The notes under the pieces: model-generated
Database searches by the model: none
Told to the model about the DNA's origin: nothing
What the model saw: only the letters and a program-made list of their open reading frames with translations
Shown here: positions 24,990 to 34,954 of the stretch, piece by piece
How positions within the stretch are numbered: the stretch's first letter is position 1
How the letters are laid out: each line of letters opens with the position of its first letter
Translations under genes and position numbers: made by a program
DNA from: DATBLY01 sp963705545
Lineage (GTDB): Bacteria; Actinomycetota; UBA4738; HRBIN12
Assembly (NCBI GenBank): GCA_963705545.1
Contig: CAVPJX010000001.1
Span: 1,612,001 to 1,676,000, forward strand
Length of the DNA stretch: 64,000 nucleotides
Direction of reading: 5' to 3'

Positions 24990-26318
24990 ATGGCGACCTC
25001 CGGCCGACACCGCCCGATCCACCACCGACGCCGGAACCCGTGGCGTTGGATCCTCGTCGTGGTGCTCGTCGCGGTCGTCGCGGGGGGCGTGGCGGTCGCG
25101 ATCACTCGGCCGCCGTGGCTGGAGTCGCTCACGACCACGACGATCGGGGTCGACCTCACGCCGCCCGAAGTTCCGCCGTGCCCGTCGGCGCAGCTGGGGT
25201 TCGGCTCGACGCTCGGCTCGGTCGCGTGGGTCGACGCGGGCACGCTGCACCTGCTGGACCTGGACACGTGCGACGAGCGCATCCTGGTCGCCTCGGGCGC
25301 AGAGCCACCGGTCCGGTTCAGCCACGACGGGACGTGGGTGGCGTTCGGCGACGGCGCGATCGTCCCGGCCGAGGGCGGCGACGTGCAACGCCCGCTCGGG
25401 CCGCTCCCGACCTGGGACTGGTCGCCGACCGCGAACACGCTCGCGGGGGCGCGGCCGGAGGGCGGCCTGGGCGTCGGCGGCCCGGACCACCCGACGGTGG
25501 AACTGCTGGGCGCGAAGGAACGCGTCGGGTCGGTCGCGTTCGCGCCGGACGGCCGGCAGGTCGCGGTCGACCTAGGCGACGATCGTGTGGCGGTCGTCGA
25601 CGCGGCCGACGGGGCGATGCGCACGATCTATGACGTCTCCTCGGGGACGAACGCGCCGCCGCGGGTCGCCGGCTGGACGCCTGACGGACGCTGGGTCCTG
25701 TTCTTCTCGCGGTTCCAGGGGCGTACCGCCGTGCCGCTGAACGCCGCACCGGCCGACGGCGGCGACTGGGTCAACGTGTTCGACCCCGTCCTGCCGCACG
25801 ACGACTACCTGAGCTGGTGCGGTCGGAAGCGCTTGGCCCTGGCGGGCGGAGCGGAGTCGACGCCGAGCCTAGGCAACCAGGTGCTGGTGTCCGGCCCGCC
25901 CGACTGGGGGTTCCGCAACCTGTCCGAGGACTTCAGCCGGAGCTGGTTCTGGCCGGCGTGCTCGCCCGACGGCCGTTGGATCGTCACGACCGTCACGCCG
26001 GCCCACACGGAGTCCCCGCCGGGCCACGGCCTGCGGACCCTGTGGCTGCTCACCACCGACGGCTCCGAGCGCCGGCGCATGACCGGCAAGGCGAACGCGG
26101 CGTTCGAGACGCCGGGGTGGTCGGCCGACGGGCGGTTCGTGCTGGCGGTCCGGCGAGGCGTCGGCCCGGCCGACCCCGGGAGCCTCGTGCTGTTCCGGTT
26201 CGACCCCGCGACCGGCAAGACGACGCGCGCCGACGAGCCGATCGCGGACCTGGGGCCTGCCGGGGGCGAGCCCGGGCACGCAGACTGGTCGGACCGCCTG
26301 GACTGGTACCGACCGTAG
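24990..26318 (+). CDS. Membrane-anchored TolB-like beta-propeller protein
   Basis: A 442-residue protein. A basic N-terminus (SGRHRPIHHRRRNPWRW) is followed by one transmembrane helix (ILVVVLVAVVAGGVAVAI), leaving a large extracytoplasmic domain. PD40-like blades are visible (FSHDGTWVAFGDG, FAPDGRQVAVDLG, WTPDGRWVLFFS, CSPDGRWIVTTV, WSADGRFVLAVR). There are no RTX repeats, unlike the gene at 18634. ATG 24990 has TACGGT 11 nt upstream. Its partner or ligand is unknown. Confidence 0.8.
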   Translation: MATSGRHRPIHHRRRNPWRWILVVVLVAVVAGGVAVAITRPPWLESLTTTTIGVDLTPPEVPPCPSAQLGFGSTLGSVAWVDAGTLHLLDLDTCDERILVASGAEPPVRFSHDGTWVAFGDGAIVPAEGGDVQRPLGPLPTWDWSPTANTLAGARPEGGLGVGGPDHPTVELLGAKERVGSVAFAPDGRQVAVDLGDDRVAVVDAADGAMRTIYDVSSGTNAPPRVAGWTPDGRWVLFFSRFQGRTAVPLNAAPADGGDWVNVFDPVLPHDDYLSWCGRKRLALAGGAESTPSLGNQVLVSGPPDWGFRNLSEDFSRSWFWPACSPDGRWIVTTVTPAHTESPPGHGLRTLWLLTTDGSERRRMTGKANAAFETPGWSADGRFVLAVRRGVGPADPGSLVLFRFDPATGKTTRADEPIADLGPAGGEPGHADWSDRLDWYRP

Positions 26319-26374
26319 CGCCGGACCTTCGCCCGGCTTATCGTTCGGAGTCCACCGTCCGGAGGGGGCTCGCG

Positions 26375-27055
26375 ATGGGCTGGGACTACTCGTTCGCCGA
26401 GGCGACCGACGTGCTGGAGGAGGAGCTGCTGAAGCTCCTCGACGTCTTCGACGGGCTCTCCGACGACGACTGGAGCGCGTCCACCCGCCTGGAGCCGCTC
26501 GACGCGACGCTCGAGCACTGGACCGTGTTCGAGCTGGCCGGCCACTTCGACATCTCGATCGGCCTGACGCGGATGTTGATCGCGGACCCGTCGGACGGCC
26601 AGCCCGGGCGCGATCGCGTGAGCTTCTTCATCTTCCCGCGCTCGGAGGTGGCGCCGGTCGTCTACGACTACGCGTACACGATGGTCCAGGGCAAGACACC
26701 GGCCGACATGCCGGCGACGCTCCGCGAGACGTTCACGAAGACGATCTCGGAGGCTCGCGCGAAACCACCGGAGCTCGTCGGCTCCGGGTACTACGCGCTG
26801 ATGGAGCTGGGCGAGTTCGTGCCGAGCCGCGTCGTCGAGGCGGTCGTGCACGGCTTCGACCTGACCGATGCGCTGGGACGCGACACGATCGCCGGCGAAC
26901 GCGCGGTGCGGATCACCGCGGGGATCCTCGACGAGCTGCTCGCGCGTCGGACCGTCGCCGGGCGCCCGAGCGACCTGGGCGACGACCTCGCGTGGGTGCG
27001 CGCGGCCTCGGGCCGGGCGGAGCACGACGATCCGCGGCTGCCGCTGATCGGCTAG
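26375..27055 (+). CDS. Maleylpyruvate isomerase/mycothiol-dependent DinB-fold protein
   Basis: A 226-residue protein with the MDMPI N-terminal (DinB_2) fold: LKLLDVFDGLSDDDWSASTRLEPLDATLEHWTVFELAGHFDISIGLTRML. A second helical part contains VPSRVVEAVVHGFDLTDALGRD, where the conserved His of this family lies. Family members use mycothiol, the thiol cofactor of Actinomycetota, which supports the taxonomic inference. ATG 26375 follows GGAGGGGG at 26361-26368. Its TAG stop shares the palindrome CTAG with the minus-strand gene's stop. Confidence 0.83.
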   Translation: MGWDYSFAEATDVLEEELLKLLDVFDGLSDDDWSASTRLEPLDATLEHWTVFELAGHFDISIGLTRMLIADPSDGQPGRDRVSFFIFPRSEVAPVVYDYAYTMVQGKTPADMPATLRETFTKTISEARAKPPELVGSGYYALMELGEFVPSRVVEAVVHGFDLTDALGRDTIAGERAVRITAGILDELLARRTVAGRPSDLGDDLAWVRAASGRAEHDDPRLPLIG

Positions 27056-27422
27056 CCGTCGACCAGCAGGCTCCGGTCGACGCGGAGCCGCGTCAGGATC
27101 CACCGGACCGGGAACGGCAGCGCCGGGTGGCCCGGCATCGCCACGATCCGCGGGTGCGTGATCCGATGCGTCCGGCCGCGCGTGATCAGCTCGGCTTCGC
27201 CCGCCACCTGCACGTTCCTCACCCAGTCCCCACGCGGTACGTCAGGGGGAGCTCCCAGCCGCTGGGCCGACGGAAGGCGTTCACCGGCGTCCGATACGAC
27301 CGACCGCTCTTCCGCCCGCGGTGGAGGACCACCGCGAACCCGGGCAGCCGCTCGGCGAACGGCGGCGTGATGCGGTTCGTCACGACGCGGTTGAAGCGGG
27401 CGAGCGACCGCGGCAGCGGCAC
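27052..27422 (-). pseudogene. F420-dependent nitroreductase-family (Ddn/DUF385) gene, frameshifted
   Basis: The N-terminal half (LARFNRVVTNRITPPFAERLPGFAVVLHRGRKSGRSYRTPVNAF) is a clear deazaflavin-dependent nitroreductase start. The C-terminal half (WVRNVQVAGEAELITRGRTHRITHPRIVAMP, ending DRSLLVDG) continues in another frame from about 27220. A one-base indel in a GGGG run (minus-strand GTGGGGACTGG) explains the break. All conserved parts are present, so sequence error is more likely than loss. The stop at 27052 lies on CTAG shared with the plus-strand neighbour. GTG 27422 is 1 nt after the stop of the upstream DinB gene. Confidence 0.75.
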
Positions 27423-27423
27423 G

Positions 27424-27936
27424 TCAGGACGTGGGCTCGGTCTCGATCACGCGCCCGTCCTGCCAGCCGTAGTCCCACACGTCGATCAGCGGGGGCTCGA
27501 CGCCGAGCGAGGTGAGCGCGGTGCAGATCTGGCTGCGGTGATCCGTCCCGTGGTGCACGACCTGCGCGAGCCGGATGCTCACCGGCGCCTCGGTGCTGGA
27601 GCCATCGTCGCGGTGGCGGGTCAGCCGCTGGCCGGGGTCGAGCTCTCCGGCCAGCAGCTCCGACCACGCCTCGCCGAAGCGCACCATCGTGGCCCGCAGC
27701 TCGTCCAGGTCCATCGCGTCCTCGTCGATCGGCGCGACCTCCCCCTCCGTGAGCACGAACAGGTACGAGCCGTCGGCGCCGACCAGGTGCCGCATCGTGT
27801 CGAGGATCGAGCCGTACGTGCCCGGCACCGTCGTGTCGAGCCGTTCCGGCGGCAGCTCGCGGCACACGTCCATCAGGGTCAGCGTGGCCCACACGTGGTG
27901 GCCGAAGGCGTCCTGGAGCACGGTCGGCGTCGTCAT
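27424..27936 (-). CDS. DinB-family protein
   Basis: A 170-residue four-helix DinB-like protein. The predicted metal histidines are in HHVWATLTLMDVC (residues 13-14), MRHLVGADGSYLF (near 49) and VVHHGTDHRSQICTALTSLG (near 128-132). This is the typical DinB pattern of three His. ATG 27936 has TACGGT exactly 6 nt upstream, a leaderless arrangement. The F420 gene follows 1 nt after its stop, so they probably form an operon. Enzymatic role unknown. Confidence 0.88.
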   Translation of the reverse strand: MTTPTVLQDAFGHHVWATLTLMDVCRELPPERLDTTVPGTYGSILDTMRHLVGADGSYLFVLTEGEVAPIDEDAMDLDELRATMVRFGEAWSELLAGELDPGQRLTRHRDDGSSTEAPVSIRLAQVVHHGTDHRSQICTALTSLGVEPPLIDVWDYGWQDGRVIETEPTS

Positions 27937-28035
27937 GGGCGCACCGTAGCAGCGCGGTCCGACGCTCGCCGGCCGGTGGCGCCGATCTTCGCCGCCGCGT
28001 AGCGTCCACCCGAGCGTTCACCAGGGGGCCACGGG

Positions 28036-28702
28036 ATGGAACGGAACGATCCCGTCGTACAAGGGCCAGGCCGGGTACAACCGCTTCCTCCTGGCGATCT
28101 ACGACGCGTGGGTCCTGAAGCTTCATGACCCGGGCCGTCTGGAAGACCTCGGATCCCGTCGGGGGTCGAGCAGTACCGGCGGCACCTGGGCCCGCGGCAC
28201 CTCGACGTGGGTCCCGGCACCGGCTACTTCATCGCCGAGGCCGCAGCCGCCCGCGGGGACCGGGATCACCCTCCTCGATCCGAACCCCCACGTCCTGCAG
28301 CACGCCTCGCGGCGGCTCGCGCTGTACGCGCCGACGACCGTCGAGGCCGACGTGATGAAGCCGCTCCCCGTCGAGGGACCGTTCGACTCCGCGGCGCTCA
28401 GCTTCGTGCTGCACTGCCTGCGCGACCCGATGTCGAACAAGGCGACGGCGGTCCGCGAACATCGCCGACGTCCTCACGCCCGACGGCGTGCTCTTCGGCG
28501 GGACGGTCCTGGGCACCGGCGCGCCGCACACGCGCTCGGCCCGCGGCCTTCCTGTGGGCGGCCAACAAGCAGGGCGGCTTCGACAACCTCGGGGACACGG
28601 TCGACGGCCTGCGCGAGATCCTGGACGCGTCGTTCCGCGACGTGGAGATCGAGGTCTCGCGGCTCGAGCGCGCTGTTCTCGGCGACCGGCCCCCGAGGCT
28701 GA
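28036..28702 (+). pseudogene. Class I SAM methyltransferase gene with several frameshifts
   Basis: Read across frames, the product is a ~215-residue methyltransferase: NGTIPSYKGQAGYNRFLLAIYDAWVLKL, then VEQYRRHLGPRHLDVGPGTGYFIAEAA (motif I), ITLLDPNPHVLQHASRRL, FDSAALSFVLHCLRDPMSNKATAV, then DVLTPDGVLFGGTVLGTGAPHT, and the end ALFSATGPRG before TGA 28702. At least five indels are needed (about 28039, 28160, 28245, 28460 and 28535). The first looks like one extra G after the ATG at 28036. Protein-level conservation is good throughout, so sequence error is the simplest explanation. Confidence 0.72.
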
Positions 28703-28717
28703 GGCGCACCCGGCGGC

Positions 28718-29830
28718 TCAGGCGGCCGCCATCGACGGGGCGCCGGCCCGGACCCTGCGCGACCGCCGGCCGAGCTGCTTCACGACGTACCGTACGTCGC
28801 GGGCGACGCCGGGGATCACGTCCGACCCGGAGGCGAACTGGAACGGGAGCCCGACGAAGTACAGACCGGGCTCGCTGGTCACGACGCCGCGCTCGTGCAT
28901 CGGAGCTCCGTCCTCGCCGAAGATCGGCAGGTCGATCAAGGACAGGTCGTGGCGGAACCCGACGCACCACACGACGTTGGCGACGTCGTCCAGCACCCGA
29001 CCGCCCTCGACCACCGGCTTGCCGTCGCGGACGCCCACGGTCCTCGGCACGTTCTCGACGCCGGCCGCGGCGAGCCACTTCGGCTTCACGCGCACGAGCG
29101 GGTCGCCCTTCGCCATCTGCTTCGCGATCACCTTGCGGCCGATCGGGTTGCGGAGCGTGAACACGTGCACGCCCAGGAAGCGGATCACGTGGAACACGAC
29201 GTTGCGCGCGACCCAGCCGTCGATGTCCGGAGGGATGTGCCCGCTGGGCGTGCCGGATTGCATCGTCGGGCGGGTCTTCGCGACCTCGAGCGCGATGTCG
29301 CCGCCCGAGTTCCCGACCCCGACCACCAGGACGCGACCGTCCCGCAGCTGCGAGGGGTTCCGGTAGCTCGCTCGAGTGCAGCTGGACGATCGACGGGTCG
29401 AGCTCCGACGCGAACACCGGGATCCGCGGATCGCGGTGCGCGCCCGACGCCACCACGACGTCGGCGGCCTCGAACGTGACGTCGCCCGCGGTCACGAGGT
29501 AGCGGTCGCCGTCGCGTCGCACGCCGTCGACGCGCACCCCCAGCCGGACCGGCAACCGGAACCGAGCCGCGTACGCCTCGAGGTAGTCCGCGAACGCGTC
29601 CTTCGTCGGGCACCTCGAGTCCTTCGACGGGAACGGCATCCCGTCGAGCGAGCACGCGTACGCCGGGGTGAACAGCCGGAGCGAGTCGTACCGCCGGCGC
29701 CAGTTGTCCCCGACGCGGGCGTTCCGTCCAGGATCACGAACGACCGTCCCGCGCGCTGCAGGTGGTACCCCGTCACCAGGCCGGCCTGGCCGGCGCCGAT
29801 CACGACCGAGGTCGGACGCGCTCGTCCCAT
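28718..29830 (-). pseudogene. Flavin-containing monooxygenase-like (CzcO-type) gene with frameshifts
   Basis: The N-terminus (PTSVVIGAGQAGLVTGYHLQRAGRSFVILD) carries the FAD-binding GxGxxG. The middle (MPFPSKDSRCPTKDAFADYLEAYAARFRLPVRLGVRVDGV) and the second dinucleotide motif (VVGVGNSGGDIALEVAKTRP) follow in different frames. The C-terminal third, down to 28718, is intact (VVWCVGFRHDLSLIDLPIFGEDG ... GLYFVGLPFQFASGSDVIPGVARD). Breaks lie near 29730, 29600 and 29345. ATG 29830 follows GAAGGAG. The products of such genes oxidise heteroatoms or act as Baeyer-Villiger enzymes. It lies downstream of a LuxR-type regulator on the same strand. Confidence 0.78.
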
Positions 29831-29939
29831 CGCGGTGCTCCTTCGTCCTCGGGGGAAGTGGTCACCGACGACGCTAGGGCAGGGCGGACAGGGCGCATCG
29901 ACGGAACCGCACCGACCTGCAACGGGGCGTGTGGTGCCG

Positions 29940-31561
29940 TTACGCACGGTACGGGTCGAGGTCAGCGTGCTCGAACGCGTACGCGGTGGCCGCGGAGCGG
30001 CAGGAGATCCCGAGCTTGAGGTAGAGGTTCTGCAGGTGCCGGCCAGTGCTCGCTGATCACGAGCTCCACCGCGATGTCGTGGTTCGTCTTGCCGGAGGCC
30101 ACGAGCCGAAGCAACTCGGCCTCCCGGAGGTGAGCCCGGCCGCAACGCCTCGGGCTCGCCCAGGGCGGGGTGACCTTCGGCAATATCCGCACCCGCCCAA
30201 CCGGTCGAAGCCCGCGAGCGCCGCCCGGAGCTCGACGTCGCGCCGTCTCGTCGCCGGCGGCGCGCGCGCGCGGGCGAAGTCGATCCCCGCGCCACGCCTC
30301 GTACGGCAGGCGCAGCCTCCTGCCATCGCGAGGCCTCGGAGACGAGCCAGCGGCCTCGGGGACGTCGCCGTCCGCAGCGCGACCGATCCGGCGGCCTCGC
30401 CGCCTGCCGGTGAAGGCCAGCGTCCCGTCTCGCCGGCGATCCGGCCAAGCTCGTCAGCCGACGCCCCGCGCCTCGTCGACCGCGCGCCGGCGAGGGGCAA
30501 TCTCCACGTCCGCGACCGCAGCCGCACCGGTGCGGCGACGGCATCGGCTGCACCGAGCACCGCGGCGATCGCGTTGCGGGCGGCGTCAGCTTCCCCTGGG
30601 CGAGCCGCAGGGCGCGACTCCGGGCTGGGGATCCTCCCCAGCTCGTGGGCGCGACCGTACGCCGCCTCGGCGCCGGCGAAGGTCGCCCCGGCGCCCGGCG
30701 GATCTCGGCCAGCTGCAGGAACGTCGCCGCCGCGATTCCCGGCTCGACGACCATCAGCTCGTCGCAGGCGCGCTCGGCCTCCGCCTCGGCCTCGCGGCCA
30801 CGCGCCGCGTAGGCGCGCCACCTCGGCCCGGTTCGCCCGGCACATCCCCGGGTAGGGCGAGTCCGGCCGGATCGTCGCGCACCACGCCGCCGCTGCGTCG
30901 CTCCACTCGCCGGCGCGTCGCAGGTCGCCGATCGCCAGGCACGCCGAGCAGGCTGCAGTGGATGCATCCCCGTCGAAGTACGGCCCGACCTCGCCGGCGA
31001 TGGTGGAGGCCATCGCCTCGTCCAGCAGCGCGAGGCCCTCCGGACGCGGCCGGCTATCGATCAACGCGACGCCCTCGCGTGTGGATCGCCATCGCGATCA
31101 GCTCGGGATCCCGTAGCTCGCGTCCGATCGGAACGTCTCGTCGATCCGGGCGAGCGTACCGTCGAGATCGCCGGTGTTCAACGCGACGGTCGCCTCGAGC
31201 ATGCGCCAGGAACCCATGTTCGCGGCCCGGCGCGAGCTCCGCAGCGTGCCGTCCGGCGCGCATCAGGAACCCGCTCCCGACGGCGGGCTCGCCGCGGATG
31301 AAGTGCTCGATCGCGAGCCGCGCCGCCGTCCAGCCCGCCGAGGCGTCGTTCCCTCGGCGTCGTAGGCCGCGTACGCGTCCGTGCGGATCTGCAGCGCCTC
31401 GGGAGCTTCGAGCACCACCAGGCCGCGTCCGCGAAGGCCTCGAGGTCGGCCCTGGTCATGGCCGCGCCGTCCGCCTCACCGAACGCGGCGTACGCGGCGG
31501 CCCAGTCCTGGCCAGTCATCGCCTCGCGGGCCCGACCGATCGCGGTGTCCGGCGTCGCTAC
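29940..31561 (-). pseudogene. LuxR-type regulator with TPR domain, heavily frameshifted
   Basis: The C-terminus is a LuxR/NarL helix-turn-helix read across two frames: REAELLRLVASGKTNHDIAVELVISEH, then GRHLQNLYLKLGISCRSAATAYAFEHADLDPYRA with TAA at 29940-29942. Upstream, TPR-like and helical segments (DWAAAYAAFGEADG, DLEAFADAAWWCSKLPEALQIRTDAYAAYDAEG, GDLRRAGEWSDAAAAWCATIRPDSPYPGMCRANRAEVARLRG) match TPR-LuxR regulators of ~530 residues. Ten or more indels interrupt the gene. The start is uncertain; the first coherent Met is at 31519. It probably controls the monooxygenase downstream. Confidence 0.65.
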
Positions 31562-31748
31562 CCCCTCGCGGTTCGTGCGAGCGTCAGCCTAGAGGACCGG
31601 GTCGTTCACAGGAGCCGGCGACCCCTCGACGCTCACGCGCCGGACGCTCGCTTGACGACGGCGATGGTCAAGGGTCAGCGGAGGTCCCGGACGCTCCGGT
31701 CCGGGGTCGAGCAACGGCGCTGGGACCACGAAGGGGGAGGGATCCGGG

Positions 31749-32691
31749 ATGGGTTCGCGTGCACGTCGAACGGTCGTAGCGGCGGTCACGGTCGCGATCG
31801 GGGCGATGAGCCTCGCGACCCTGAGGCCGGCCCTCGCCACGTATCCGGGGACCATGGGCCGCATCGCCTTCGCGGCGTACGTGCCGTCGCTCGGACGCGA
31901 GCAGATCTTCACGATGCAACCCGGATGGGAGCGACCGGATGATGCTCACCCACTCCCGGCGCGGCGACAGCATCGACCCCGCCTGGTCGGCGGACGGGAC
32001 GCAGGTGATCTTCGAGCGCGACTTCGCGCGCTCCGCGGACATCTTCGTCGTGAACGCGGACGGCACCGACCCGCACCGCGTCACCCGCTTCCGGTACAGC
32101 GGCGCGCCCTTCTTCTCGCCGGACGGTGCGACGGTGGTCTTCGCCCACGAAGACCCCGGCACGCATCACAACGGGATCTGGATCGCGAACACCGACGGGA
32201 CCGGCGATCCCGAGCTCGTGATCGACGACCAGCATCGCACCGCGTTCCTGGCGTTCCCCCAGTACTCCCCGGACGGCACCCAGATCACCTTCACCCGGTA
32301 CGGACGCGGCGGCCGGTCGGCGATCTTCACGGTGAACCTCGACGGCTCGGACCTCCGCCGGCTGACGGACTGGGACCTGGGTGCGGCCGCCGCCAGCTAC
32401 GGGCCGGACGGGTCGATGCTGGCGTTCAACTCGTTCTCCGAGAGCGTCCTGGGCGGCTCGGGCAACATCTACGTCGTGCGTCCGGACGGGACCGGGTTGA
32501 CCCAGCTCACGCACAACGACGACGGCGGCGCGACGAACGCGTTCGGTCCGTCGTGGTCACCGGACGGCACGCGGATCGTCTTCGCGCAGAACGGCGAGGT
32601 CTACACGATGGATCCCGACGGGACGGACGTCACGCAGGTCACGGACGGGCCGCTCGGCGAGCACAACACGGACTGGGGCTCGCACCCCTAG
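31749..32691 (+). CDS. Secreted TolB-like beta-propeller protein (one frameshift near 31927)
   Basis: A ~313-residue exported protein. The signal peptide is RRTVVAAVTVAIGAMSLATLRPALA. PD40 repeats follow: WSADGTQVIFERD, FSPDGATVVFAHED, YSPDGTQITFTRYG, WSPDGTRIVFAQNG, each after a NADGTD-type turn. Near 31925 the sequence CAACCCGGATGGGAGCGACC has one G too many for the expected QPDGSDR, shifting the frame; the remaining blades run intact from about 31939 to TAG 32691. ATG 31749 follows GGGGGAGG. There are no RTX repeats. Third TolB-like gene in the window. Confidence 0.8.
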
Positions 32692-33252
32692 CGGCGTGTG
32701 CCGGCGGAACCGTGACGAGGCTCACACGGCTGGACCGGATCTCGTCGCAGGTTGACACGGCGTCCCTTCGTGAACGGCGCCTCATGTCAACCGGCTGACA
32801 CGTCGGCGTCAGCCTGTTGACCAGCGGCTGACGCCCCCTCACGGACGTCGGCTAAGTCAGAGCCGGTGGCAGGATCGACGCCACGTGACGTCGTCGCCGA
32901 GCAACAGGTCGTCCGGGGTCGCGTGGAACAGGCGCTCGGGAGCCTCGGTCGTGGGCTCCGGCGGCGTTCCGGCCACCGTCGATGGCGCACCAACGCCGAC
33001 GCGGTCTCCGTCCGCGATCGTCGCCTCCTGCAGCTCCACCGTGCCGAGTAGGCGGTGTAAGGCTGGTCGGGGCCACGTCGGGCGCGACCTGATCAAGGAC
33101 GACCGGAAGGGTGATCGCCGATCGGCCCGCGGCAACCAGGTCCGTCAGGTGTCGGTCCACTCGACGGCAGGTTCGTCCCGGTCCTGGAACGCGGGACGGC
33201 CCAGGCGCCGGTCAGGAGCGCCGCGGCCTCCTCGAGGCCACGTCGAGGCCCG
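32692..33252. other. Gene-poor stretch with GTTGAC/GGCTGAC repeats
   Basis: About 560 bp without a convincing gene. The 5' part (32747-32835) contains several related GTTGAC and GGCTGAC words, including the 14-bp-arm inverted repeat described separately. The 3' part gives only short frames; one on the minus strand (ELQEATIADGDRVGV ... LFHATPDDLLLGDDV, about 32857-33050) has protein-like composition and could be the tail of a lost gene, but I cannot assign it. Confidence 0.4.
32786..32821. repeat. 14-bp inverted repeat with 8-nt spacer
   Basis: GTCAACCGGCTGAC (32786-32799) and GTCAGCCTGTTGAC (32808-32821) are inverted copies with one mismatch, separated by ACGTCGGC. The 14-8-14 geometry resembles a tyrosine-recombinase core or a dimeric-repressor operator. 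A further partial copy (GCGGCTGACGCC) follows at 32824-32835, and GTTGACACGG precedes it at about 32751. Confidence 0.6.
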
Positions 33253-34838
33253 CTACTCGATGTAGCCGAGGCCGCGGAGATGCTCCTCCATCTCGTCGGC
33301 CTCGGTGTCGCTGACGGCGGTCGCCGTCCATGCCGGGATCTCGACGCCGGGTCGAGGCTTCGGCCTCGCGCTCGGTCATCGACGCCTCCGCCCGACCACC
33401 TCGTGCAGCACGCGGCCGGTCGGCTTCACGGCCGCCGGCGCGTCCAGCGCCGCCAGGATCGTCGGGGCCAGGTCGATCAGCGCCGGCGGCCGTCGAACGC
33501 GCTTCACGTGCGGCCCGACCGCCACGATCGTCCCCTCGAGCCGGTGGTCGCCGCTCACCCAATCGGCGTCCTCGATGGCCGACTTCGCGTGCGTGAGCGA
33601 GTAGCCCTCGGCCGGCTCCATCAGGATGTCGGGCGCCTGGTCGGCGTACTTCGCCCTTGAAGACGTCCTCGCGCCGGTAGATCGCCTTGACCGGCGTGCG
33701 TCCCGTCTTCGGGTCGACGAACGAGCCCAGCCGCTCCATCAGGTCGTCGCGGACCTTGTCGTAGTCCGCCGGGTCCACCACACCGTCCACGTCGCGCCCG
33801 GCGAGGTTCATCGACACGCCCTCGCCGGTCGAGCGGATCGTCGTGTACGCCTTCGTCTTCGACCAGTTCACCGACTGGGGCAGGCGCACCTTCCCGTGCA
33901 GGCCGAGCGTGTCGTAGACCTTGCGCGCGACCTTGCGCATCGGCCCCCACTGCATCGGCCCGAACACGTGTTCGAGGCCGAGAACTCCAGGTACCCGAAC
34001 TCCTTCAGCAGGTGGTCCATGTGCAGCGCGCGCGTGCAGCTCTGGAACCCGTGGTCGGAGATGAACAGGATCAGGTCGTCGGGGCGCGCGCGTGACACGA
34101 ACGAGCCGATCGCGTCGTCGAGCTGCTTGAAGACGTCGGCGACCTTCTCGCCGATCGCTCGTGTCCTTGTTCTTCACGTAGTCGGGGTGGTCGGGCGCGA
34201 TGTAGTTCGACAGGCAGTGCTGCGTGCGGTCGACGCTCACCCATACCGTGGCGAACAGGTCCCACTCGGTGTTGTCCATCAGCCACTCGGAGGCCGCGAT
34301 CCGCTTGCCGGTGACCGTCGAGCGCCTCGTCCAGGTACGCGTCGGCGCGGTTGCGGTACGTGGTCCAGCTCATCCCGTTGATCGGCCACTCCAGCCCGGC
34401 CTTCGCCAGCGTCTCGGGCAGGTTCGCCGGGTGGGTGAACGTGCGGTTCTTCGGCAGGACGCCACCGGCGGCCAGGTGCCCGCTGATCACGGGCGGCGGG
34501 AACGTGAGCGGCACGTCCAGCAGGAGCTGCTGCTTGCCCGCGGCGGTGAGGTCGTCCAGGAACGTGCGGGCCTTGATCGACTTGTAGGTGACGGGGAACT
34601 GCTTGTGGGTGCCCGGGACCGTCTCGAGGATGTCGTAGACGCCGTGGTCGACCGGGTCGACGCCCGTGAGGAAGCTCGGCCACGCCGACCAGCTGTGGGT
34701 CGGGACGGTCGAGCGCAGGACGTCCTTCTGCCCCCGGTCGATCAGGGCCTGCAGGTTCGGCAGGGCGCCCTGCTCGAGCAGGGGGTCGAGGATGCGCCAG
34801 TCGGCGCCGTCCCACGCGATCAGGATGACTCTGGACAT
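33253..34838 (-). pseudogene. Alkaline-phosphatase-superfamily phosphodiesterase gene with frameshifts
   Basis: The intact N-terminal third reads MSRVILIAWDGADWRILDPLLEQGALPNLQALIDRG, with the metal-binding Asp in WDGAD, then LRSTVPTHSWSAWPSFLTGVDPVDHGVYDI, where the Thr/Ser nucleophile region lies. This matches type I phosphodiesterase/nucleotide pyrophosphatase proteins. Later blocks lie in other frames: WLMDNTEWDLFATVWVSVDRTQHCL, RARPDDLILFISDHGFQSC (SDHGF metal site), KSAIEDADWVSGDHRLEGTIVAVGP, and the end EEHLRGLGYIE with TAG at 33253. At least five indels are needed, near 34318, 34158, 33975, 33645 and 33370. Probably one ~530-residue enzyme in reality. Confidence 0.75.
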
Positions 34839-34954
34839 GCGGAAAGGACCTCTTGGTCGGCCAGTTCGAAGCAGTCATCGATGTCTAGCGAGGCCGCCGA
34901 GTAGACTTCACCGCGACAACGCGGTGCGCGTGGGCCGGCGATCCACGCTGAGCC

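Noticed and set aside
32857..33135. Minus-strand frame with LQEATIADGDRVGV... in the gene-poor stretch
   Set aside because: Protein-like in its middle, but no start signal or identifiable family; left as a possible remnant.
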